Source: Bacillota bacterium (GTDB lineage Bacteria > Bacillota > Clostridia > Christensenellales > Aristaeellaceae). From it: 64,000 bases of DNA. The translations under genes and the position numbers were made by a program. The notes beneath the pieces were generated by a model. The model was not told the origin of the DNA and did no database searches. It was given only the letters and a program-made list of their open reading frames with translations. Below, piece after piece: positions 24,501-33,559 of this stretch (within the stretch, counting starts at the first letter, position 1; each line of letters begins with the position of its first letter). The stretch spans positions 8,168 to 72,167 of the forward strand of contig JAEWSC010000063.1 in the NCBI GenBank assembly GCA_023398575.1, given 5' to 3'.

Positions 24501-24650
24501 CTATGGACGGTGCCTGGATGTGGGTGCTGGAAAAAGGCGCAAGCCACCTATCGGTAAGAGGTGCCAGGCAGATCCTGAGGGATCATTGGGTATGCAAATG
24601 GGGACGGAGAGGATGTGCCCTTTTGATATTTTCTGTGTTTCTACGAAAAC

Positions 24651-24689
24651 AAAAGCACCAGCCTTTCGTAGTGCAGGGCCGGTGCTTTT
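24651..24689. terminator. Bidirectional-looking terminator
   Basis: AAAAGCACC and GGTGCTTTT form a 9-base stem whose outer A/T tracts work on either strand. On the minus strand it lies 50 bases after the stop of the MBG/TSP3 protein gene. The part of the gap before it (24501-24650) holds a possible further fold closed by TGCCTGG/CCAGGCA (24511-24570) but no gene. Confidence 0.65.
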
Positions 24690-24739
24690 GATCATTCCCT
24701 TCAGGCTATCACGGCTTTCATTCAAACCGGCGAGGGGAG

Positions 24740-27316
24740 TCATTCCTGCGCGCTTGTAACGACTGCCACATGCTCACCGCCGTCAAACACGATAGCAGAT
24801 GCATCCAAAGAAAAGGTAAGCTTGCCAGATATGGCGACAGGTGCTTGTCCGGCCTTTGTAAATACAGTGACGGTGCGGCTCGTGTTGGTGCGCTGAGCCA
24901 TATCCACAAGGCCCAAGTAGGCGGTATCGATGATGCTGTCATCTATATACAGCCGCACCGTGTCATCCTGACCGCCCAGGGCCAGGCCGCCGCCAGGGGT
25001 AAAGGTCAGCGTTTTGGCATCTGTATGTATTGTTTTTATGCTGCCCTTTACAAGGTTAAGAACATGTATTGTTCCCAGGGCACGGTATGCGATCATGGTT
25101 CCGTCTACACTTATGTCAAACGCCGTTGCGCCGTCCGTACCTGTAATGGTGGACAGTCTTCCGGTGCGGGTGTCCAGCAGCTGTATTTCGCCAGAAACTG
25201 CGCCTAGTGACTCATTCCAGTTGGCAAGCAGAAAGATGCTGCCATCACCGCTGGCCAATGCCACCAGCCGGGTCGCGCCAAAGGAGCCGTTTAGTGTGAT
25301 CACTTCTACCGGTACAAATTTGCCAGCGTTCTGGGTGAAGCGCACTAGGCGGCTTCCGATCAGTGCCCAGCCGCTACCGGCCTTGCTGTCATACTGCACG
25401 ATGGCAGCCGAGCTATCAAGGCGGGGGGCGCTTTTTGCGTCTTCCACCCGTGCATCTGCAAGCGATTCAAACAGCGGGCTTTCCAAAATATTATCCGGTG
25501 TACCGCTGTTACCCGGCACGCCGGCCATCAGGCCGATAATGGCGGGCAGTTGAAAATCATCAAGGAGGGCGATGCTCAGGTATACGGCTGCCCGGTCATC
25601 GATGCCATCCCCATCGCTGTCTGTTTTATATATGTCGGTACCAATGTTTTCCTCCCAAAGATCTGTCAGCCCGTCGCCGTCGGTATCCTTAACAATAATC
25701 TCAATGGTCTCAAGGGCACGGTTACCGGCCGCGTCATAGGCTACGCCATTGTACACACCGGGGAGAGTAAGGGGATAGCCATAGGACAGCCAGGTGGCAC
25801 TTTTCTCTTTGGGCCGCATGGTGTAGATGGTTTTGCCATCTAGCAGCACCTCAATCCTGTCCAAATGAATATCATCATCGGCTGTAAACATAAGCAGCGG
25901 TCTTTTGCCTAAGGTGCTTACAGTGTGCTCGCTGGCGACATCGGGTATCTTGGTATCCTGGCTGTATAAGGGGGCTTGCAGCATTTTTGTGATGCCGCCA
26001 TCCGAATTGCGGCGCAGATAGTAGCCAGTGGAAATATCAATCCCATCGTCATTTTCCAGGGCGGAATGCCAAGAGGCATCTGCGTTTAGTTGGCTTTTAC
26101 CTATTTGAAAGCCCTCCGGGGCCAGGATGCGTACACGTGATGCATAAAAGCCGTTCTTCCCATCGGGGGCAGCGGGGGAAAGGGCGGCATCCGGCGCGCC
26201 GGTAAGTTCGGTAATGGTAAACATCCCGCCGGATTCAAAGCCGAGAATATAATTGCTGTTTATGGGATAGGCCGTATCCAGCGCCAAGGAGCCAATCAGT
26301 ATTGGGTAATCCCCAACCGCCTCGCCGGACCGGCGCTCCAGCTTGCCCGTCAGCAAGGGCGTTTCGCCGGCCGCCTGCCCCGCCATTTCATAGGCGGCGA
26401 TGGGAGTGGGATCAATGGTTCCAAGGGGCTTGCCGGAAGGCAGTGCTTTGATGGATAAGTATTTTGGACGGATGGCAAAGGAAAAGGTGCTGGGAATCAT
26501 TTGGTAATTAGCATTGATTATATCGCCGGTCAATGCGGCATTGGCTGTATAGCTGCCGGCGTTTTTGGGTTGCACCTGTGCGCCGCCTTTGGTATAAGTG
26601 ACTTGCACGATAGGGTCTTCGCCCGCTACTGGGTCTGTTACGCTGTATGGAGGCCCCTGCACCTGCCCATTGTAGGTATAACCAGGATCGGCGGCAGGAA
26701 ACACCACAGTGACCGGGGCAGGACGGATGGTGAAAGGAAAGCTGGTTTCGCCTATAAGTTCGTAGTGCGTTTCATCGCTTATACTGATGGCAGTTGTATA
26801 GCTGCCCGCGTTTTTCGGCTGTGTATCCGTGCCAGAATATACGGCATACGCTCCCGCGGCGCCGCTTGTGATTTCGCCGGTCAGGCTGAAAGGAATGGAT
26901 TGGATTGTACCGTTGTACGTAAGCTCGCTGGGAGAGGCGGAAAAATCCACGGTCACAGGAGCCTTTACGATGGAAAATGTTTTTGTGATGACGCCGCTCT
27001 CCGCAGCCGGCGCACCACCTGCACCCAATACGGGCACATTGGTATAGGTGATGGTGATTTTGCCTGTGCCCGGCTCCACATGATCTTCGTATATAAGGCT
27101 GTAATAAGATTCAGCTACCGGACTGCCGTTTGCCAACAGCGTGACGGTAGGGGTGATGGGTGACCCTGTGTAGGCAAAGGGGCCACCGATAAGATCGGCG
27201 GATACCAGGGATTCACCGCCCAATGCCGTGTGTGTGGACACAAAGAGTATAAGCAGGGCACAAATAAGCAGTATGCCGATAGCCGGCGGATTCCAAAGCC
27301 TTTTTAATTGAGGCAT
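24740..27316 (-). CDS. Large surface protein with MBG-like domains and calcium-binding TSP3 repeats
   Basis: An 858-residue exported protein with an N-terminal membrane anchor or signal (about 10-30). About 35-370 is a chain of Ig-like MBG domains with repeated phrases PKNAGSYTTAISI and PKNAGSYTANAAL and YNG-Q boundaries. About 545-575 holds two aspartate-rich calcium loops (DTDGDGLTDLWEE, DSDGDGIDD). The C-terminal 250 residues look like a beta-propeller or WD-like region with strands such as GSIFLLANWN. No sortase motif is seen. Adhesion or surface scaffolding is inferred from the domains. It is alone on the minus strand, with the shared terminator at 24651. Confidence 0.8.
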   Translation of the reverse strand: MPQLKRLWNPPAIGILLICALLILFVSTHTALGGESLVSADLIGGPFAYTGSPITPTVTLLANGSPVAESYYSLIYEDHVEPGTGKITITYTNVPVLGAGGAPAAESGVITKTFSIVKAPVTVDFSASPSELTYNGTIQSIPFSLTGEITSGAAGAYAVYSGTDTQPKNAGSYTTAISISDETHYELIGETSFPFTIRPAPVTVVFPAADPGYTYNGQVQGPPYSVTDPVAGEDPIVQVTYTKGGAQVQPKNAGSYTANAALTGDIINANYQMIPSTFSFAIRPKYLSIKALPSGKPLGTIDPTPIAAYEMAGQAAGETPLLTGKLERRSGEAVGDYPILIGSLALDTAYPINSNYILGFESGGMFTITELTGAPDAALSPAAPDGKNGFYASRVRILAPEGFQIGKSQLNADASWHSALENDDGIDISTGYYLRRNSDGGITKMLQAPLYSQDTKIPDVASEHTVSTLGKRPLLMFTADDDIHLDRIEVLLDGKTIYTMRPKEKSATWLSYGYPLTLPGVYNGVAYDAAGNRALETIEIIVKDTDGDGLTDLWEENIGTDIYKTDSDGDGIDDRAAVYLSIALLDDFQLPAIIGLMAGVPGNSGTPDNILESPLFESLADARVEDAKSAPRLDSSAAIVQYDSKAGSGWALIGSRLVRFTQNAGKFVPVEVITLNGSFGATRLVALASGDGSIFLLANWNESLGAVSGEIQLLDTRTGRLSTITGTDGATAFDISVDGTMIAYRALGTIHVLNLVKGSIKTIHTDAKTLTFTPGGGLALGGQDDTVRLYIDDSIIDTAYLGLVDMAQRTNTSRTVTVFTKAGQAPVAISGKLTFSLDASAIVFDGGEHVAVVTSAQE

Positions 27317-27497
27317 CGTAATACCCTACGCCTTTCAATAGCCGACTGATCGAATGAAGGATTGCGGCCATGTTTCGATATATGAAGATAGTATAACACA
27401 ATTGTGTCTATTGCCACAAGGTACCTCGTGAAACTGGATAAAATCTTACTGGAAAAAAGCTTCTAACCCTTATCGCAAGGTCATGCATGCAAGAGAA

Positions 27498-27530
27498 AGC
27501 CTCTGAAAATGTTACACATTTTCAGAGGCT
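27498..27530 (-). terminator. Terminator of the racemase gene
   Basis: A perfect 14-base stem AGCCTCTGAAAATG with its complement around a 5-base loop, followed on the minus strand by TTTCTCTT, 36 bases after the stop at 27566. Confidence 0.8.
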
Positions 27531-27565
27531 GTACGTTGTTGTGTATTCAATGAAAGGCGTTTTGG

Positions 27566-28258
27566 TTATTTACCCAGCGCCAGTTGCACTGCCGCCAGCG
27601 CATGGATGGGGGTGGTATCAAACAAGAGCACCTTGGTATCTCCCTGCTTGACGAGCAGGCCGATTTCCGTGCAGCCCAATATTGCTCCCTGTGCGCCTTT
27701 TTGATGAAGGTCCTCAATAATGCGCACAAACCGCTCTCTGGAAGCGGGTAGGAGAGTGCCAAGGCACAGCTGATCAAATATCACACGGTTGATAAAATCC
27801 CGGTCGTCTTTTTCGGGAATCAGCACTTTTATGCCACGGCTTTTGATACGCTGTACATAAAAATCCTGTTCCATGGTGTAGCGTGTGCCAAGCAGCGCGG
27901 CCGTCGCAATACCGCTTTGCTGCAGTGCATCGGCCAGAGCATCGGCGATATGCAGTATGGGAATGGCAACACCGGCTTGCATTTGCGGCAGCACCTTGTG
28001 CATGGTGTTGGTGCACAGAATGATAAAATCCGCACCGGCCTTCTCCAGCCCCTGGGCGGCGCTGGTTAGCAGCTCGCCTACCTTATCCCACTCGCCGGCA
28101 CTTTGACACGCTTCCACCTCATGAAAATCCACGCTGTGCAACAGGCATTTGGCGCTGTGATAGCCGCCCAGCGCATGTTTAACCGCTTCGTTGATCAGGG
28201 TGTAATATTCCAGCGTGCTTTCCCAGCTCATGCCGCCGATCATGCCAATGGTTTTCAT
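27566..28258 (-). CDS. Aspartate/glutamate racemase family protein
   Basis: A 230-residue cofactor-independent racemase of the Asp/Glu family. The N-terminal MIGGMSWEST, the first catalytic cysteine in LCTNTMH near residue 83, and the second in LGCTEIGLL near 195 are in place, with IPILHIADA between them. Such enzymes make D-aspartate or D-glutamate, though some relatives act on hydantoins or maleate, so the substrate stays open. It is a single gene with its own terminator at 27498. Start ATG 28258 has AAAGGCATATACAT upstream, a weak site. Confidence 0.88.
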   Translation of the reverse strand: MKTIGMIGGMSWESTLEYYTLINEAVKHALGGYHSAKCLLHSVDFHEVEACQSAGEWDKVGELLTSAAQGLEKAGADFIILCTNTMHKVLPQMQAGVAIPILHIADALADALQQSGIATAALLGTRYTMEQDFYVQRIKSRGIKVLIPEKDDRDFINRVIFDQLCLGTLLPASRERFVRIIEDLHQKGAQGAILGCTEIGLLVKQGDTKVLLFDTTPIHALAAVQLALGK

Positions 28259-28450
28259 ATGTATATGCCTTTCTACCGTGTTTTTTACAGTTATTATAAC
28301 ACGGGAGCGTGGTGTGCGTTACTGACATTTTACATCTTTTTGCAGCCGGAATGATAGACGCTATATACAGTATATGGTATGATTGTGAAAGATGTACAGG
28401 CGTTGTAGATATGCACATATCCTGCAGAGAAATCACATAGGGAGGCTCTT

Positions 28451-30679
28451 ATGAAAGCGATGCGTACACGGACATACAAAGGAACTATACTGGCTATTAT
28501 TCTGCTTTCACTGCTGCTGTCTGCTTTGGGTGCGGCGGCGGAGAGTAAGGACATCCTCCTTTTTGACGCCTCTGCCGGGCATTGGCAAAGCGACTACACG
28601 CAAAAGGTGATTTCCGTGAAGGGTACGTTGTATATTGCCAGGATCGATGGCCTGTATGCATGGAATATGGGTGATGAAGCCCGGCAGTTAATGGACTTTA
28701 CGAAGGTCGGCCTTGACGGCGCTGCCATAGAGGGTCAGGAGCACGCGCTTTCGCCCATCAGCGAAATAATGAGCGACGGTACCACGCTATACGTGCTGGA
28801 TGGAAAAAGGGAAGGGCTCTGGCGCTTTGATGAAGCGGCGAATATCTTTATCAAGGAAGCGGTTTTTGAGCCGGGTGAGGCCTTGCTGGGATATGAAAGC
28901 GGCAACTCTCTCTATAGCAATTTTCTGATGGATGGCGGGAATATGTACTATATTGTACAGGACGCCATGACTACCGACAGCAGCCTGATCCGCCTGGATA
29001 TAAAAAGCGGAAAGGCGGAAAGACTGAAAACCGGTATCTACATGGCTGTATCCTATTACCCTGGAAAGCTGATTGTCGCCAATGGGCCACATGGCTGGCC
29101 GGATTCTGTGTCGATATTGGATTTGGCTACAGGAAGCCTGATGTACAAAATGGACATCAGCAATGATGCGCGGCAGCTTTATTATGAAGCAGGTTCGGAT
29201 ACGCTGTACATTGTGCGCAAGGGCGCAATTTACACAAGCGTTGCCTTTGGGGAAGCCAAGCTGGCCGCCCGCATACCGGTCATCAGCCCGCTGCCCGGCG
29301 GCACGCACTTAAACGGGGGCTATGCGGCGCTTGCCTATGAAAATGGGGTCAGAGTGTTCACCTGCGACCCTGCCTCTGTTACCGGAGAAACGCTTACCTT
29401 CGTCGGGCAGACCTTTGAGCTGTCCGTGGAGGACTATAGTATGCTGCACCCTGACGTCACGTTTGCTTTCAGCGATTTTAATCCATCGAACACCGCTGAA
29501 TTGGTCACGCATATGATGAGCGGCGACGGGTCGGCAGACATATACGATCTTTATGCAAGCGGCTACAATTTTGACGCCTTGTTTGAAAAAGGGTATTTCG
29601 CCGGACTGGAGGGCAGTCAGACGGTTTTTAGTACGGTAGATGCCATGTATCCTTTTATCAAAGACCAGCTAATGCATGATGGTAGGATCGTCGCGCTGCC
29701 CTATTCCAGTAATTATTCTATAAACATGTATAATCCTGAGGCTTTTGAAGAAGTTGGGCTTTCTGCTGATGATGTACCCACCACATACGACGATCTGCTG
29801 GACTTTATCGCCTTGTGGGGTGAGGAATACCGGGAAGAATTTTCTTCCATGTCCCTCTTCGGGCAAGGGGTTGATGTTGATCTATACAAAAGAATCATCG
29901 CCCAATCAATCATGGAAGACCGCATGTATGTCTGCATCCGCAGCGGCCAGCACATAACATACAATACGCCGGAAATGCAGGCGCTGCTGAACAAGCTGAT
30001 GACAACGGACTTTGATGCAATTAACGCATTGGCCCCAGATACATCGAACAGCGAATATCAAGACTTTGATCAGCCGCCAAGGCAATTGTTTAACATTATG
30101 ATGCCAGCCACCACGGATAAAGCGATGACCAGATTTTTCAATTACATGCCCTTAAAGCTTAATGATCAAGAGAGGCCGGTAGTTTTATGTGATACGCAAA
30201 TACTGATTGTCAATCCTTATTCCCGGCATTTTGATGCCGCTATAGCTTTTCTTGAGCACATGGCTGCGAACTTATCAAGTATTAAGCGTGCCGATATGGT
30301 GCCGGCAGAAAATGAGCCGATCCGTGATCCCTATTTTGATGCCGCATTGATTGAAGAAACCATCACAAAGCTGGATGAAGTGATCAAAACGGCCAAGGAA
30401 GAGGAAAAACGCTCGCTTCAAGAGCAACTGGATATGATGAAGCAGCAGCTGGAAGAACGTCAGCGCTATGAATGGCTGACTACGAGGGAGAGCATTGATG
30501 CTTTTCGTATGTTGGAACCCAATTTCATGTTGAAACGGCCAAATCCTATGACGGCTAAAAAATCCCATGATGATATCACCGATTTGTTTTACAACCGTTT
30601 CTTGCAAGGACAGATATCCCCGGAACAGTTTTTGAAAGAGCTGGATCAAAAGATGCTGATGATCGAACGGGAAAATTGA
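28451..30679 (+). CDS. Exported solute-binding-like protein with N-terminal propeller-like region
   Basis: A 742-residue exported protein. A signal peptide (about 1-30, ending LGAAA, no lipobox) is followed by about 280 residues rich in short beta strands with repeated IDG/LDG turns, suggesting a propeller. From about 305 it looks like a type-1 extracellular solute-binding protein of an ABC transporter (DIYDLYASGYNFDALFEKGY, IVALPYSSNYSINMYN, PTTYDDLLDFI). The end, about 635-690, is a charged coiled coil (KEEEKRSLQEQLDMMKQQL). No permease or ATPase is next to it, so its partner is unknown. ATG 28451 follows AGGGAGGCTCTT. The fusion is unusual. Confidence 0.72.
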   Translation: MKAMRTRTYKGTILAIILLSLLLSALGAAAESKDILLFDASAGHWQSDYTQKVISVKGTLYIARIDGLYAWNMGDEARQLMDFTKVGLDGAAIEGQEHALSPISEIMSDGTTLYVLDGKREGLWRFDEAANIFIKEAVFEPGEALLGYESGNSLYSNFLMDGGNMYYIVQDAMTTDSSLIRLDIKSGKAERLKTGIYMAVSYYPGKLIVANGPHGWPDSVSILDLATGSLMYKMDISNDARQLYYEAGSDTLYIVRKGAIYTSVAFGEAKLAARIPVISPLPGGTHLNGGYAALAYENGVRVFTCDPASVTGETLTFVGQTFELSVEDYSMLHPDVTFAFSDFNPSNTAELVTHMMSGDGSADIYDLYASGYNFDALFEKGYFAGLEGSQTVFSTVDAMYPFIKDQLMHDGRIVALPYSSNYSINMYNPEAFEEVGLSADDVPTTYDDLLDFIALWGEEYREEFSSMSLFGQGVDVDLYKRIIAQSIMEDRMYVCIRSGQHITYNTPEMQALLNKLMTTDFDAINALAPDTSNSEYQDFDQPPRQLFNIMMPATTDKAMTRFFNYMPLKLNDQERPVVLCDTQILIVNPYSRHFDAAIAFLEHMAANLSSIKRADMVPAENEPIRDPYFDAALIEETITKLDEVIKTAKEEEKRSLQEQLDMMKQQLEERQRYEWLTTRESIDAFRMLEPNFMLKRPNPMTAKKSHDDITDLFYNRFLQGQISPEQFLKELDQKMLMIEREN

Positions 30680-30723
30680 CACGGGATGGATCAGTGTCCG
30701 GTAGCATACCCTTATGATTTCAA

Positions 30724-30759
30724 GGCAGCCGCAAGCAATTGCCCGGCTGCCTTTTCTTT
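30724..30759 (+). terminator. Rho-independent terminator after the solute-binding-like gene
   Basis: GGCAGCCG/CGGCTGCC stem followed by TTTTCTTT, 45 bases after the stop. Confidence 0.8.
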
Positions 30760-30785
30760 ACATAGGGGAAAGGCCATGGTATGAT
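30757..30785 (+). promoter_or_regulatory. Sigma-A promoter of the 2'-5' RNA ligase-like gene
   Basis: TTTACA (30757-30762), 17-base spacer, TATGAT (30780-30785). The -35 box overlaps the T-run of the preceding terminator. Confidence 0.6.
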
Positions 30786-30861
30786 GCATACATGGAATGA
30801 TGTGGGCTGCGTGCAACCGCATGCCATGTGAACAGGATACTTCCTCAAGGAGAGACGCCTT

Positions 30862-31362
30862 ATGCAAGACACGCTTTTATATGTTATGGCCCAATTGGAC
30901 CCAGTTACCTGCGAGAAGATGCGCAATATTGACCGCCTTTTGTTACGGCTTGGCCTGGAGGTAAAAAAGCCACCGAAGGTGCCTTATCATATTACACTGG
31001 GGTCCTTTCCTGTGGAACAGGAGGCACAAATCAAGAGCTTGGTGGAGGATGTATGCAAAGGGGTGAAGCGGTTTCCCCTTAGCTATAACCATATCGGGCT
31101 GTTTGGCTTAAATGTTTTGTTCTTCGGCCCGGATGTGAATGAGCAGCTTTTGAATCTGCAAAAGCCCTTTGAGGAGAAACGAATCAAGCTGCACGACTGG
31201 ACAGCCCACACCACGTTAATGATGGATGAGCCGGAGGTCATATTAAAAGCCCTGCCCGTAGTTTCAGAGCAGTTTACAAGCTTTCATGCAACGGTAGACA
31301 GTGTCAGCCTGTATGAATTCTGGCCATCCAGATGGATCACGGAATGCAGGCTGGGAGATTGA
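30862..31362 (+). CDS. 2'-5' RNA ligase / 2H phosphoesterase family protein
   Basis: A 166-residue member of the 2H superfamily, recognised by two His-x-Thr motifs: HITLGS near residue 43 and HTTLMM near 115, the usual spacing. Members act on 2'-5' RNA bonds, cyclic phosphodiesters or nucleotide side products; the bacterial physiological substrate is generally uncertain. No membrane segment or signal. ATG 30862 follows AAGGAGAGACGCCTT. The MerR regulator gene starts 57 bases downstream and may be cotranscribed. Confidence 0.85.
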   Translation: MQDTLLYVMAQLDPVTCEKMRNIDRLLLRLGLEVKKPPKVPYHITLGSFPVEQEAQIKSLVEDVCKGVKRFPLSYNHIGLFGLNVLFFGPDVNEQLLNLQKPFEEKRIKLHDWTAHTTLMMDEPEVILKALPVVSEQFTSFHATVDSVSLYEFWPSRWITECRLGD

Positions 31363-31419
31363 ACCTAGATATTCACTCTGCGTAACAACGCAGGAAGCAA
31401 TCAGAAGGAGGCGTTTTGT

Positions 31420-31830
31420 ATGACCATCGCGGAAGTCAGCGCAAAGTACGATCTGTCTATCGATACGCTGCGGTATTATGAAAAAGTCGGCCTCATTCCC
31501 ACTGTGCGCCGCAGTAAAAGCGGCATACGGGATTACGGACCGGCCGATTTAAACTGGGTAGAGTTTATCAAATGCATGCGCAGCGCCGGCCTTTCCATTG
31601 ACGCGCTGCTGCAATATGTCACGTTGTATCAAATGGGTGAGAGTACGGCGCAAGAACGCAAAGCGATCCTCGCCCGGGAGCGGGATCAATTGGCCGCCCG
31701 CATTGAGGAGATGCAAAATACATTAAGCCGCTTAGACCGCAAGATCGAGTGGTATGAGCAGACCATTATGAAAAAGGAAGAGACGCTGGTGGGAGAGGGG
31801 CATGAGTCCGCTTCTATTTTAATGATGTGA
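31420..31830 (+). CDS. MerR family transcriptional regulator
   Basis: A 136-residue regulator. The N-terminal winged helix-turn-helix (about 1-70) starts TIAEVSAKYDLSIDTLRYYEKVGLI, shown here in two overlapping halves only as TIAEVSAKYD and DTLRYYEKVGL, followed by a wing with RDYGPADLNWVEF. The C-terminal half is the long dimerising coiled coil (ERDQLAARIEEMQNTLSRL). No conserved metal-binding cysteine is present and the effector domain is minimal, as in regulators of aldehyde or redox stress genes. The RBS GAAGGAGG precedes ATG 31420. Its target may be its own operon; no clear long-spacer promoter is visible nearby. Confidence 0.88.
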   Translation: MTIAEVSAKYDLSIDTLRYYEKVGLIPTVRRSKSGIRDYGPADLNWVEFIKCMRSAGLSIDALLQYVTLYQMGESTAQERKAILARERDQLAARIEEMQNTLSRLDRKIEWYEQTIMKKEETLVGEGHESASILMM

Positions 31831-31883
31831 AAAGGATATCAGTTGTAGTTGAAGAATTTGGTTGCATGTAAAAAGGGGGATTT

Positions 31884-31919
31884 CAAAGGGATTACATCCC
31901 TTTGGCGGGGTCCATGGGC
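31884..31919. repeat. Interspersed palindromic repeat, copy 2
   Basis: Matches 6022-6057 at about 31 of 36 positions: CAAAGGGAT/ATCCCTTTG with a 3-base loop, then CGGGGTCCA and GGGC. The stop codon of the minus-strand kinase-like gene (31892-31894) lies inside the palindrome and the last seven or so codons come from the repeat. Confidence 0.6.
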
Positions 31920-32671
31920 TGCGCTCCTTGTGCTAACTCCATCAGCACTTTTTCATCATCCCCGCGGCCCGATTCATACAGCCTCGCTCCAGCGAGTATG
32001 GGAAGCCAAACGAGTACGGCTTCTCTTTTTGTTTGGGCGGCTTCACAGTACATTTGCAGGTAAGGTTCCGCCGCCTCCCGGCCGTGGAGCAGGTATAAAA
32101 GATAGGTGCGGCAGGCGTCGGCTGGCGCGCTTCCACAGGCGGCGTCCACCCAGTCGATGATGCGAGGGCCATCCTTGGTCTGAATCAAATTGTATGGGTG
32201 AAAATCCCCATGGCAAACGACACTGTCGTGGACAAGCGTATCCAATACGGCCAGCAGGCACTGCCGTGTTTCCTCTGATAGTTTGGGCGCGCCTTGAATG
32301 CGCCGGAGAAGCTTTTCCCGCTGGGAGGGGAGGCCGGTGCCCCGGGTTTGATGCACCCGGGCCTGCAGACTGGCGGCCAGGCGCAAGTATTCAAGCGCAT
32401 GGGATCGATCCTTATCGATCAACTCCCCAAGAGATGGGCCTTGAATATACTCCATGAAAATCGCATATCGATCATCCAATTGGGATATGCCATAGACGCG
32501 GGGGGCGGATAGCCCTGCATTGTAGATTTTTTGCTGGATATCGGCTTCGTATAAAACGGCATCCTCGTGCGCGCCGGGGTGAAATAGCTTGACAGCCTGC
32601 CCTTCAAACAGATATACGTCCGCCTGGGCTCCTCGGCCAATGAGCGTGGATTCGGAAAATAGGTTAGGCAT
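31892..32671 (-). CDS. Aminoglycoside phosphotransferase (APH)-fold kinase
   Basis: A 259-residue small-molecule kinase of the APH/choline kinase fold. Seen are a glycine-rich loop LIGRGAQADVYLF, the ATP lysine in AVKLFHPG, the catalytic loop VVCHGDFHPYNLI near residue 155 and the metal aspartate in RIIDWVDA near 172. The substrate could be an aminoglycoside, choline, a sugar or an amino alcohol; motifs do not decide it. ATG 32671 has AGGAGG upstream. The C-terminal PMDPAKGM is encoded by a repeat also found at 6022, so the gene end may have been changed by repeat insertion. Confidence 0.82.
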   Translation of the reverse strand: MPNLFSESTLIGRGAQADVYLFEGQAVKLFHPGAHEDAVLYEADIQQKIYNAGLSAPRVYGISQLDDRYAIFMEYIQGPSLGELIDKDRSHALEYLRLAASLQARVHQTRGTGLPSQREKLLRRIQGAPKLSEETRQCLLAVLDTLVHDSVVCHGDFHPYNLIQTKDGPRIIDWVDAACGSAPADACRTYLLYLLHGREAAEPYLQMYCEAAQTKREAVLVWLPILAGARLYESGRGDDEKVLMELAQGAQPMDPAKGM

Positions 32672-32723
32672 AAGCGGCCTCCTGTTTTGTGCTTTGCAGG
32701 CAATGGCTTTTTGGGGCAGTTGT

Positions 32724-33446
32724 CTAGGGGTTCATCCCATCCCACACCAATTGCAGATAGGCCATATAGGTATCATAGGGCACGTTCAGCTTGGTGATAA
32801 ACTGAGCATGCTCCTTGCCTACGTAGCGTATATGCCAGGGTTCGCCCTTGTAGCCAGTCACTTTGGCCCACTCTGTTTTATAACGGATGATAAAGCCGTA
32901 CTCTGCGCAGTGCTCGTACAGCCACTTGCCTTCCTTGGTATTGGCAAACTTCTTGGTGAGGGCGAGCTTAATGGCATCGCAAGAAACATCCGCCGCCAGA
33001 CCCAGCTGATGCTCGCTTTTCCCAGCCTGGGCGGACGCTAAATCCGCGTAGGATTTACCGTTTTTTTCAACGGATCGTTTGTAAATAGACTTTTGTGAGG
33101 CATAGGATCGGTAGGCGGAAATGGCCACCAGCTGCATTCCGTCCGCTTTGGCAGCATCAAACAGATCGGTCAATGCCTGCGCGGCCTCCGGCTGCATTTG
33201 AATGTTGACATCCTTTTTGGCGCTCACATGCAGGGTCACAAGCTCCGGTACAAAGTCCCAGGGCAGCTTGTGAGATTTGTTGACCAGGGTTAATAGCGGG
33301 TCCGCAGATGGGTCTGTGTCGAGGGTAACCTCAGGAACAGGATACCGTTCATACAATTCTTGGGCTGTCGGCAAGCCATCGGCTAATGCGCTGAGGGCTG
33401 TAACTGTCAGGAAAAGTAACAGAACCAGCGCTGTCCATTTTTTCAT
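32724..33446 (-). CDS. VanY-type D,D-carboxypeptidase, exported
   Basis: A 240-residue zinc peptidase of the VanY/M15B family that trims D-Ala-D-Ala or related peptide stems of peptidoglycan. A signal peptide (about 1-22, ending ALSALA) leads to a mature enzyme with the substrate-side SAYRSYASQKSIY, zinc ligands in SEHQLGLAADVS near residue 160, and the second ligand motif EPWHIRYVG near 210. ATG 33446 has AAAGGAGTT at proper spacing; another ATG at 33452 is too close to it. Wall turnover is more likely than vancomycin resistance, since no van genes are near. Confidence 0.9.
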   Translation of the reverse strand: MKKWTALVLLLFLTVTALSALADGLPTAQELYERYPVPEVTLDTDPSADPLLTLVNKSHKLPWDFVPELVTLHVSAKKDVNIQMQPEAAQALTDLFDAAKADGMQLVAISAYRSYASQKSIYKRSVEKNGKSYADLASAQAGKSEHQLGLAADVSCDAIKLALTKKFANTKEGKWLYEHCAEYGFIIRYKTEWAKVTGYKGEPWHIRYVGKEHAQFITKLNVPYDTYMAYLQLVWDGMNP

Positions 33447-33559
33447 TGGCATAACTCCTTTATTGGCATGCCAATACGTTACCGCATATCTGCACGCTTT
33501 GCAAGCGCCGGTATGTAAAAAAGTGGACTCAATGAATTGCAATGTTTAAATGGATGGCG

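Noticed and set aside
24501..24620. Cyclic-di-GMP (GEMM) riboswitch
   Set aside because: GGCGCAAGCC looks like part of the GEMM core, but the first conserved arm with its tetraloop and receptor is not present.
32724..33446. Vancomycin-resistance vanY gene
   Set aside because: The enzyme family fits, but no vanS/R, vanH, vanA-type ligase or vanX lies nearby, so a normal wall peptidase is more likely.
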